Assembly (NCBI RefSeq): GCF_001038505.1
Contig: NZ_LDPY01000001.1
Span: forward strand, 3,596,001 to 3,660,000
DNA length: 64,000 bases
Origin: Puniceibacterium sp. IMCC21224
GTDB taxonomy: Bacteria; Pseudomonadota; Alphaproteobacteria; Rhodobacterales; Rhodobacteraceae
Reading direction: 5' to 3'
Shown here: piece by piece, positions 50,201 to 55,849 of the stretch
How the letters are laid out: each line of letters opens with the position of its first letter
Numbering within the stretch: the first letter of the stretch is position 1
Notes under the pieces: generated by a model
Database searches by the model: none
The model's input: only the letters and a program-made list of their open reading frames with translations
What the model was told of the DNA's origin: nothing
Made by a program: the position numbers and the translations under genes

Positions 50201-51572
50201 CGAACAGGATGCGCCCGCCGTCGGGACCTGTGGAGTTTTCGTTGATGACGTCGCTGCCGAAACCCGGCCCAAAGACATAGGTGTCAAAGCCGGTCCCGCC
50301 TGCAAGCGAGTCATTGCCCCCAACGCCGATCAGCGTGTCATCCAGTCCGAAACCGGTCAGCGTGTCGTCGCCTTCCGTGCCCAGGATCGGGATCTCCAGC
50401 GTCGTCAGGTCGATGGACGTATCACCAGACGCAAAGTCGATCTGGCTGATGACGCCTCGGACATTACCGGCGCTGTCGTAAAAATCATCGATCCGGATCA
50501 CGTCCGTACCGACCTGGACCAGCACATCCTGTGCATTGTTCAGATCCCGAACGATGGTCACACCACTGGACCTGATTGAGTTGTCGAACAGGATGCGCCC
50601 GCCGTCGGGACCTGTGGAGTTTTCGTTGATGACGTCGCTGCCGAAACCCGGCCCAAAGACATAGGTGTCAAAGCCGGTCCCGCCTGCAAGCGAGTCATTG
50701 CCCCCAACGCCGATCAGCGTGTCATCCAGTCCGAAACCGGTCAGCGTGTCGTCGCCTTCCGTGCCCAGGATCGGGATCTCCAGCGTCGTCAGGTCGATGG
50801 ACGTATCACCAGACGCAAAGTCGATCTGGCTGATGACGCCTCGGACATTACCGGCGCTGTCGTAAAAATCATCGATCCGGATCACGTCCGTACCGACCTG
50901 GACCAGCACATCCTGTGCATTGTTCAGATCCCGAACGATGGTCACACCACTGGACCTGATTGAGTTGTCGAACAGGATGCGCCCGCCGTCGGGACCTGTG
51001 GAGTTTTCGTTGATGACGTCGCTGCCGAAACCCGGCCCAAAGACATAGGTGTCAAAGCCGGTCCCGCCTGCAAGCGAGTCATTGCCCCCAACGCCGATCA
51101 GCGTGTCATCCAGTCCGAAACCGGTCAGCGTGTCGTCGCCTTCCGTGCCCAGGATCGGGATCTCCAGCGTCGTCAGGTCGATGGACGTATCACCAGACGC
51201 AAAGTCGATCTGGCTGATGACGCCTCGGACATTACCGGCGCTGTCGTAAAAATCATCGATCCGGATCACGTCCGTACCGACCTGGACCAGCACATCCTGT
51301 GCATTGTTCAGATCCCGAACGATGGTCACACCACTGGACCTGATTGAGTTGTCGAACAGGATGCGCCCGCCGTCGGGACCTGTGGAGTTTTCGTTGATGA
51401 CGTCGCTGCCGAAACCCGGCCCAAAGACATAGGTGTCAAAGCCGGTCCCGCCTGCAAGCGAGTCATTGCCCCCAACGCCGATCAGCGTGTCATCACCTGC
51501 AAGCCCGGAAATCGTATCTGCGTCGGGAGTTCCCGGAAGCTCCTCGGGAGAGGATGTGCCTGTAATATCCAT
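44298..51572 (-). CDS. giant secreted RTX / RHS / vWD chimeric protein
   Basis: This 2424-residue protein starts at ATG 51572 with GAGGG upstream (an earlier ATG at 51674 is less likely). Residues about 10-655 are near-identical 128-residue units, each an RTX motif (GGNDSLAGGTGFDTYVFGPG) plus an HCBP-related unit (DVIRIDDFYDS ... ISQIDFASGD). Residues about 660-1000 are unassigned. About 1000-1630 are YD/RHS repeats ending in an RHS core (RARSYDTELGRFLSEDPLWL). About 1800-1995 is a vWD domain (RTFGDPHIQTFDSLGYAFQA). About 2085-2340 are many GGxGxDxxx repeats, then a type-I-secretion-like C-terminus (VTGVAAADLTVDDFIFIG). It should be exported by a type I system and fold on Ca2+. No secretion or immunity gene is adjacent. 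Confidence 0.88.
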   Translation of the reverse strand: MDITGTSSPEELPGTPDADTISGLAGDDTLIGVGGNDSLAGGTGFDTYVFGPGFGSDVINENSTGPDGGRILFDNSIRSSGVTIVRDLNNAQDVLVQVGTDVIRIDDFYDSAGNVRGVISQIDFASGDTSIDLTTLEIPILGTEGDDTLTGFGLDDTLIGVGGNDSLAGGTGFDTYVFGPGFGSDVINENSTGPDGGRILFDNSIRSSGVTIVRDLNNAQDVLVQVGTDVIRIDDFYDSAGNVRGVISQIDFASGDTSIDLTTLEIPILGTEGDDTLTGFGLDDTLIGVGGNDSLAGGTGFDTYVFGPGFGSDVINENSTGPDGGRILFDNSIRSSGVTIVRDLNNAQDVLVQVGTDVIRIDDFYDSAGNVRGVISQIDFASGDTSIDLTTLEIPILGTEGDDTLTGFGLDDTLIGVGGNDSLAGGTGFDTYVFGPGFGSDVINENSTGPDGGRILFDNSIRSSGVTIVRDLNNAQDVLVQVGTDVIRIDDFYDSAGNVRGVISQIDFASGDTSIDLTTLEIPILGTEGDDTLTGFGLDDTLIGVGGNDSLAGGTGFDTYVFGPGFGSDVINENSTGPDGGRILFDNSIRSSGVTIVRDLNNAQDVLVQVGTDVIRIDDFYDSAGNVRGVISQIDFASGDTSIDLTTFDVENQGSIDLSLTLPESLTPGQSGVASVTIDVGAIAGQETPVAGIVSPLLLAVTADAGVVADSLGQSFGPTAFLLANNLATGQISTLDVSIRGSAGPSSTLGARVQIADRSAVSDIAERAIALLPAFVETSVLDRMETNFATQFGSSVGSLVSTLANFSEGLVSLGLNGSSATAALAHAIDAAGDYGSLAERGAVGSLGQGWASVADIGLAIDGGTVQLKGLTDLAALQALSLGSAALYTLSSSADRSVSLSGAVLGATSPARATFERQVDGRYAATTGFDGALSQTANGYTLTLENGSALQFDIAGVFLSMDLSDGQRIVASHDSAMQITDLTGPNGAGLSFDRAADGTLIGIEDADGQSIAFAYDANSQLQVVTRPEGQTTFAYDTMGDMVTNMAPGGILSEFSYDASGRLSSASYGSGLQTEAFAYNAAGGLTITNGAGTATQIDLLPGGLLGRVTDGAGGASQLLFDDTGGVTGVRAADGSETLFAFDDLGRLVGLTDANGATLAFAYDAIGDAPSSFTDAGGNTRSFAYDTGGRITTATWPDGTALEFDYDAQGNLTGYTNRRGDDVSYTYDTRGRLLSESDSSAGSTSYSYNDAGLLVSATGADGATTLDYDSAGRVTQIDYPGGTSLIYTYNDAGLRASLSDGAGYEVFYAYDALGRLTGLSNADGPIVSYDYDAAGNLMREENGNGTVSTYSYDTAGRLTRIDNLDADSTIHSFNAYTYDDAGQRVTNQSQDGTWSYDYDAIGQLTSADFVSVNPAISDTRLEYEYDAAGNRTQVVEDGVTTLYSANALNQYTQVGDASFAYDADGNMISRTDTAGTTAYVYDVENRLVSVTGPDGTVMEFGYDIFGNRVSKTDAGVETAYLVDPLGLGNVVAEYTGGAVSATYAHGLGLVSAEIGGATAFYDADAVGSVTTMTGAGGGVVNSYAYTPFGDELLEVEGLANVFEFNGALGVAEDADDLLFMRARSYDTELGRFLSEDPLWLTGDMSNLNRFAQNIPVLLNDPFGQDAANYGFGERAGDFAAGVGKYAVGYGAVAVGSAIVAGTPLTSLVNTSAKGVGFGIAERGAYLAKQGVYEAVGAVSGERLEAPSYLEVGRVPGWVEKAKNVGKIILDELVNSDTPPRGSDQSPLEPSPLGGDSNSPEAIPPVPRTFGDPHIQTFDSLGYAFQAVGEFVMFRGADGSFEFQVRQTPLPGSDLVSVNSAVATMIDGVTVGIYADREIPLVINGNPVTLDFGETLVLGDGTIYRDFNTYVITNEFGDGVVVGVRTGLTDFLTIQNFLGADRGGRVEGIFGNADGDPANDFMLRDGTVLTQPVVAEEIYGIFADAWRIDQQSSFFDYQDGESTATFTDLSFPASTLTLDDLDPDVRAAAEQAALNAGLVPGTFAFEATVLDVALSGDVTFAEATQDIPAFVPPTDPQVDPVTEADVLETLTGADEADSLRGTDRDDLIDGGAGDDTVSGGAGDDTLVGGEGNDSLNGGDGEDRVEGGNGNDMIDGAAGDDGLIGQDGDDTLLGGSEDDNISGGAGNDSVEGGPGRDNIGGGPGNDTLLGQSGSDTIGGGAGDDSVAGGGDDDVVAGGDGNDFLRGGEGDDTIGASFGQDTILGEGGNDSLGGGTGQDSIDGGSGSDAIGGGEGDDTVDGGDGDDFLAGGGRDDLILGRGGEDRLNGGAGNDTMNGGAGADLFIFNELTGGEVDLVLDFEDGLDQIRLTGVTGQGLQGRVNALDITDALIDVGAGPIATGVTMSFNGHIIQVTGVAAADLTVDDFIFIG
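49636..51492 (-). repeat. 4.8 copies of a 384-bp tandem repeat
   Basis: The unit encoding the 128-residue RTX/HCBP block repeats with a period of exactly 384 bp (compare 49897, 50281, 50665, 51049 and 51433). The copies look base-for-base identical except at the outer edges. This indicates recent expansion or ongoing homogenisation, and copy number may be unstable or mis-assembled. Confidence 0.92.
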
Positions 51573-51791
51573 TTGGAAGCCCTCTAAAAAAATAATCTCT
51601 ACCGATTCTTTTGACTGTATTTCAGACAATCGCACGGGACAAACAATTTGAAGACAAGCAGCGTCTGCGGACATCTACGAGCAGACCTTTGGAATTAAAA
51701 AACTTAATTTCAGATACTTATGTTGAAAGTCAACGCTGATGAACCTTACGTACGTTTTTCGCGGGCAGTCGGTTAATTGTAAGTTGACGCA

Positions 51792-52961
51792 TCAATCAAT
51801 ATTTGAGCCTCGAGAACTCAATTTTTCGGCCATTATCTCCGCTGCATCTCTCAGCGGATGATCTGCGATGTGTGCGTAGCGCTGTGTCGTCATCGGATTG
51901 GTGTGACCGAGCAGACGGCCAACGATTGCCAGACTCATCCCTCTGGATACAAGCTGCGACGCGTGGGTGTGCCGGTTGTCGTGGATGCGGTAGTCGGTGA
52001 TGTCGGCCATGGTCAGCAGGGACCGCCAGAACTTCTTGAGGTCAACGATCGGTTTGTCAGCGGATCGGCCCGGAAACACGATATCTTCGGCAGCACTGCT
52101 TTGCCTGATCGCTTTCAGCAACGCCACCGCGGCCTTTGACAACGGGAGGTGTTCGGTCCGCTTTTGCTTTGTATGATGCGACGGCTTGGTCCAAACACCC
52201 CGCTCCAGATCGAAGTTCTCCCAATGGGCCGTCAGGACTTCGCCAATCCGCGCGCCGGTCAGCAGTTGCAGGCGGATCGCATTGGCCGCGGTCCGGTTGG
52301 GATGCTTTTCCAGAGCAACACTCAGACGAGTCAATTCGCCTTCTCCGAGCCAGCGATGCCGCTTTTCCTCGTGGAACTTTCCGACACCCTTTGCGGGATT
52401 GTCAGATCGCATCCCCCATCTGATCGACAGTTCGAACATCTTGGACAACAATGAGAGCGCGCGATTGGACTGATAGGGTGTGGCACTCAGGGAATTGTGG
52501 AAGGCCTGAATATCCTTGTGCCGGACGTCGGTCACCTTTTTCGAGGCGAATTTAGGCAGGATCAGGCGATCGAGCATGGAGCGGTCATTGGCGACGCTTT
52601 TGGGTCGCTTCTTTGGCACGGCGTGTACTTCGAGGTACTGATGGCAGAGATCCTGCATCGTTGGCGCATTGCGGACCTCCTTGGCTTCGGCGACCGGGTC
52701 AGCACCTCGAACCACGTCCGAGAGCAAACCTGTTGCGATCGCTCTCGCTTGGGCAAACGACATCAATGGTCCGTGCTGACCTATTGTCTTTCGCCGGGAT
52801 TGCCCGGAGCTTCGGACCCTGTACTGGACGAGGTACGATTTGGAACCGTTTGGCTTCACTCGGACGCCGAAGCCGGGGAGCGATGCGTCCCAAAAGACTG
52901 TCTCGACTTTCGGGTTTGGTATCTTGTCGATGACTGACTTGGATAGACGTTGCTTGGGCAT
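51792..52961 (-). CDS. phage-type tyrosine integrase (DUF4102 N-terminal)
   Basis: This 389-residue integrase has a DUF4102 arm-binding domain (FWDASLPGFGVRVKPNGSKS), a core-binding domain (about 100-185) and a catalytic domain with Arg in LLTGARIGEVLTAHWENF, HDNRHTHASQLVSRGMS, GHTNPMTTQRYAHI (final Tyr). It lies 170 bp from a tRNA-Lys 3' fragment, the usual pairing of a tRNA-targeted integrase and its attachment site. It is oriented into the island on its left. Confidence 0.93.
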   Translation of the reverse strand: MPKQRLSKSVIDKIPNPKVETVFWDASLPGFGVRVKPNGSKSYLVQYRVRSSGQSRRKTIGQHGPLMSFAQARAIATGLLSDVVRGADPVAEAKEVRNAPTMQDLCHQYLEVHAVPKKRPKSVANDRSMLDRLILPKFASKKVTDVRHKDIQAFHNSLSATPYQSNRALSLLSKMFELSIRWGMRSDNPAKGVGKFHEEKRHRWLGEGELTRLSVALEKHPNRTAANAIRLQLLTGARIGEVLTAHWENFDLERGVWTKPSHHTKQKRTEHLPLSKAAVALLKAIRQSSAAEDIVFPGRSADKPIVDLKKFWRSLLTMADITDYRIHDNRHTHASQLVSRGMSLAIVGRLLGHTNPMTTQRYAHIADHPLRDAAEIMAEKLSSRGSNID

Positions 52962-52966
52962 CTTTT

Positions 52967-53002
52967 GCTTACCTGTCAGACTTGGGTAAGCACAGGGTAA
53001 GC
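52967..53002. repeat. GGTAAGC repeats at the integrase start
   Basis: GCTTACC (52967) is inverted relative to two direct GGTAAGC copies (52985, 52996; 11-bp spacing). They lie just upstream of the integrase ATG between gene and attachment site, as expected for arm-type integrase or excisionase sites or an autoregulatory operator. Confidence 0.4.
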
Positions 53003-53130
53003 TTCAGACGCAGAAAATGATAGTAGGAAAAGTTGACGTCGAGGAGGTGGACCTGAGATTTTTACATATTTTCAGATATTTAAAGTACTGAACAGAAAAT
53101 CCAAGAAATCTGTAGAAGCGCGGACCGTAA

Positions 53131-53177
53131 GACTTTTAATCAGTAGGTCTCGGGTTCGGATCCCGACGGGCTCACCA
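53131..53177 (+). other. tRNA-Lys(UUU) 3' fragment, probable attachment site
   Basis: The sequence has the anticodon loop CTTTTAA (53133-53139), the variable region, a complete T arm (TCGGG TTCGGAT CCCGA) and acceptor end CGGGCTCACCA. There is no matching 5' half: no GAGCCCG acceptor strand and no D arm upstream, and the anticodon stem is unpaired. This is the duplicated tRNA end left by integration. The intact tRNA should lie at the island's left end, on the + strand. Confidence 0.75.
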
Positions 53178-53294
53178 TTAAATCTTTATAAATAAACAAT
53201 TTTCCTAGAATTTACACGGGGCCCGTCCGAGCGTCCGAGTGCGTCCGTCTCGGACGCTACCAACAGCAGCGCTATGATGTATCTACCGTAGTGT
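53178..53294. other. gap between attachment site and prophage remnant, with one hairpin
   Basis: No gene is seen. GCGTCCGAG / CTCGGACGC with a 9-base loop (53231-53257) is a perfect 9-bp inverted repeat that could be the original terminator after the tRNA. The first 40 bases are AT-rich. The upstream part, 52962-53130, is the AT-rich promoter region of the integrase. Confidence 0.4.
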
Positions 53295-53344
53295 TGTGGC
53301 GCGCCCTCAGCTTCTGGACGGAATGATATGACCTTCTGGACAAA
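53295..53344 (-). repeat. remnant right end with divergent end repeats
   Basis: The 50 bp align without gaps to 38239-38288 and keep the two-repeat layout, but the repeated core is GTCCAGAAG instead of GGCCAAAGC. The terminal GGCGCGCCACA and the CATTC spacer block are conserved. The next bases inward are essentially identical in the two prophages, so the divergence is confined to the presumed transposase sites. Confidence 0.65.
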
Positions 53345-53353
53345 AATTCTGAA

Positions 53354-53401
53354 CTGAGGCGTCAGGAAAATGCCAACCGCCTCCATTTCCTGACGCCTCA
53401 G
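53354..53401. terminator. right-end hairpin of the remnant
   Basis: The same perfect 16-bp inverted repeat as at 38182-38229 (CTGAGGCGTCAGGAAA and its complement), fully conserved in both arms. Confidence 0.7.
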
Positions 53402-53682
53402 CGACTTCTGTTGCCACGATCGACCAGCACAAACGTCTGGCGATCGATCCGATCAACGCTCTTCGCCATCTTTGTGATCGATGCTGCGATCTTCTCCAAG
53501 GCGTCGGCCGCGCGGATCTCGGCTTCGGTTTCCGGTCGGATAGCCTGCTGCACGATACTCGCGGCCGAGGGTGTGGAATTCGCCTTTCCCCTCACAAGCA
53601 GAGCCGTAATGACTGCGGCCAATGCTGAGCCGAACGCCACAACCAGCTCCGGGGATAACGTATCCTTTAGTAACTCAATCAT
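53398..53682 (-). CDS. copy of the 94-residue single-pass membrane protein
   Basis: The gene is intact and differs by only a few residues from the copy at 37901-38185 (MIELLKD for MIEFLKD; KSVDRIDRQ for ESVDRIERQ). It is the only complete gene in the remnant. Without a known promoter it may not be expressed. Confidence 0.6.
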   Translation of the reverse strand: MIELLKDTLSPELVVAFGSALAAVITALLVRGKANSTPSAASIVQQAIRPETEAEIRAADALEKIAASITKMAKSVDRIDRQTFVLVDRGNRSR

Positions 53683-54087
53683 CAGTGCGCTTTGCCGTCT
53701 TGCTGGAGATATTGATCAGGCAATAGGCAGACCAGAGGGTCAGTATCCCGTAGAGGCCCGACGCCAGGCTCAGACCACTTGAAGCCGCAAATCCCCCTGT
53801 GAGAGCCCCAAAGGACCAGACCCCGAACAGCGCTCCTGTCGCCCGGATTTCCGGGGAGCGCGCCAGCGACCGTTGATCACCACCGCGCCGAGCTGCGCAA
53901 GGCCGAAGACGGCGAACACAACCGCCCAGACCGCTTCGGGCAGGAAGGTGAAACCACGATAAGATTCTCCCGCCATCATGCCGCCCGGCAGTGCCAGGGT
54001 GGTCCCCCTGGCAAACGTCGCGCTGCCCAGGACGATCTCGGTAAGGCGCGTATCGAGATGCCAGATCCAGAGAAGAAGTGGCATCAC
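53675..54087 (-). pseudogene. frameshifted copy of the multi-pass membrane protein
   Basis: Residues 1-75 match the gene at 37495, then one base is missing (GGCGCGCTCC where the intact gene has GGCGTCGCTCC near 53852), which throws the last two membrane spans out of frame. Confidence 0.8.
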
Positions 54088-54206
54088 GGCCAGATCACGC
54101 CGGTCGGGTCGGTAAATGTTTCACCGTCATAGCGGCCATCCGCGCCATAGTTGGTCGCGACCTTCAACTCGCGCACAGGTGCTGCGTATTCGATCGCGCT
54201 CAGGTG
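54081..54206 (-). pseudogene. 5'-truncated copy of the 47-residue gene
   Basis: The segment matches 37368-37498 and lacks the start codon. It is joined to the tail tip fragment through 15 unmatched bases (54207-54221). Confidence 0.7.
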
Positions 54207-54221
54207 GACATATTACCGGTT

Positions 54222-54562
54222 AGGCGAACCGATAGGTCGCACCCTCAACCAGCGACGGTGTCTGGCTGCGATAGCCGTTGACCCCAGCGGCCAGGCTTGC
54301 AACCCCAGCGGAAAAGGTCCAGCCCGTCGCCGCCCAACCGGTGCCGTCGTCGAGCGAGCCGTTTGAGATCAGGTTGACCATCGTGGTGTCGCCGTCGCGG
54401 AGGACGAAGGTGCGCCCTGTGTGACCGGGAATACCTCCCTAACCGCGTGCAGATCCCGGTCCAACGGCTCGCCGGTTGGAACCCAGTAGACCTGCAGTTG
54501 CTTGGTTCTCTCGTCTGTTGCTTGGTTTTCGCGTCTGAAGCAATGGCGACGGTCAGCGTCAC
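54222..54562 (-). pseudogene. internal fragment of the tail tip gene
   Basis: It matches about 31543-31871 of the intact prophage (VTLTVAIA ... LISNGSLDDGTGW ... YRFA). It carries a small direct duplication around ACCAAGCAAC (near 54505-54530), a frameshift and substitutions. Confidence 0.75.
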
Positions 54563-54784
54563 GTGTACTTCTTGCGGCCTGTCACGTTGCAATAGAGCGC
54601 GAACCCCAGGCTGAGGTGGGTCGATTTTGACGAGCCACGCGGCGCGATGAACTGATCCCGCACACCTCTGTCGCTGGCAAGGATCTCAGGCACACGGGCA
54701 AAGGCGTGCTGGTGAAACAGGCTGTGTTCGCCCTTTACGTAGTGCGGAAGATAGGTCTCCATGAAAAACTGGAAGCCGGTGCCC
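54563..54784 (-). pseudogene. internal fragment of the large terminase gene
   Basis: It matches about 11630-11851, reading TGFQFFMETYLPHYVKGEHS through FIAPRGSSKSTHLSLGFALY, including the Walker A loop. Both ends are deletion joints. Confidence 0.8.
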
Positions 54785-55108
54785 GACCCGCCGGACACGC
54801 ATTGCGCGCCACGCACGGGCACGAAAGCTGTTTCGGTGTTTGCGGGTGGACTTCAGCGGCCCGTTCGGCCCGGAGGTGATGACCCTGTTGCTGTCCAGCG
54901 CCTCGCGCCCGTGAAGACTAAGCTGATACTCGCCCGGCTTGTTGCGAACCAGATATCCACGGCGGACCAGGGCTGCAGCAGTGTCAGATACTGACTTGGT
55001 GGTGATGCCCAGGGGCTCGGCCAGGTCCGCCGTGCCGCGCACCGATGCGGCAGAAAACTGACGCAGCAGCCGCGTGGCCTTGCTGATATTGGGAGCGGCC
55101 TCCGACAT
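54785..55108 (-). pseudogene. 5' fragment of the winged-helix regulator gene
   Basis: It matches 4697-5020 with a few changes (ATRLL, SAAS, AEPLG), then fuses out of frame to the terminase fragment. The first winged helix is complete, so a truncated DNA-binding product is conceivable. Confidence 0.75.
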
Positions 55109-55513
55109 CACGCCGCCTCCGGTACCACGATGGCATTGCCGGAATTACGGTCGCTCATGACAATCTGGCCCTGCATGTCGGCAAGCGTTACGCCGTCTGG
55201 CACAAAGTCGGACCTGAGACCAAACCGCTCGCTATGAGCGATGGCCTCAAGGATTTCCCGGTTGAAGCCTCGGCTGACCTTGCACACAAACCGCGCCAGA
55301 TCGTCCGCCACAGGGACTTCACAACGTCCAGCAATGAGTGCCTTGGTGTCCTCGATCGACGCAGGCAGGAACCGCACCTTGCGCGGAGCGCGGCTTTCAA
55401 TCTGGGGAAACCGGCGCAGGCTGTCCCGCAGTCGCCTCATGCCAACGAGGATCACCGGGATTTCGTGCCGGTCGGACAAACCGCGCAGGGTTTCCATGAT
55501 TTCCTTACGGCTG
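55108..55513 (-). pseudogene. 3' fragment of the MuB gene
   Basis: It matches 4292-4697 (SRKEIMETLRGLSDRHEIPV to the end VVPEAA) with only about five residue changes. The Walker motifs are missing. It is the leftmost phage-derived part; 55514 onward does not match the prophage. Confidence 0.8.
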
Positions 55514-55849
55514 ACCGATGCCACGGGTCGTGTGTTGAGCCGCGAGATCGTGCTTGGGCGGTTTTATGTCGTTCGATGCCGCGCGTACATTTCGGCCTGG
55601 GGGCCGCCGCCACAACCACTGGCCTGACGATCCGCCGGGCCGACGCACTGTGACCGTCACCGCATGGCCTGATCTGCGAGACGCAGGACAGACGCCGGAA
55701 CATGCGAAAAATTTGGTTCCGAATTTCGTCGCATCTTTCTGACACATCGGGCATATTCCACCCAGCATGTAGCGGATATTCCGCGTTCGAGGCTGCGGCC
55801 TCGTGTACCGACGACCCTGAATTCAGTTTATTTTCTAAAAGGAAACCTC
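55514..55849. other. gap before the giant repeat protein
   Basis: No supported gene lies in these 336 bp. A small frame on the minus strand has no recognisable product. A short hairpin CGAGGC-TGCG-GCCTCG (55788-55803) lies about 45 bp before the giant gene. The AT-rich stretch TTCAGTTTATTTTCTAAAAGG just before its ATG contains the ribosome site and possibly the promoter (given here only as location 55822-55842). Confidence 0.4.

Larger units (their letters stand above)
53295..55513 (-). mobile_element. mosaic deletion remnant of a sister Mu-like prophage
   Basis: On the minus strand this 2.2-kb segment contains, in phage order, pieces equivalent to about 4292-5020 (MuB/wHTH), 11630-11851 (large terminase), 31543-31871 (tail tip) and 37366-38288 (right end) of the intact prophage, joined by three internal deletions. 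Identity is high (mid-90s percent by eye). The right end is intact at 53295 (TGTGGCGCGCC read inward). The left end, MuA and most genes are missing. Flanking bases at the right end (ACACT on its strand) would be its target duplication. Confidence 0.85.

Noticed and set aside
53093..53177. complete tRNA-Lys gene
   Set aside because: No 5' acceptor strand, no D arm, and the anticodon stem does not pair. Only the 3' half is real, so it is better called an attachment-site fragment.
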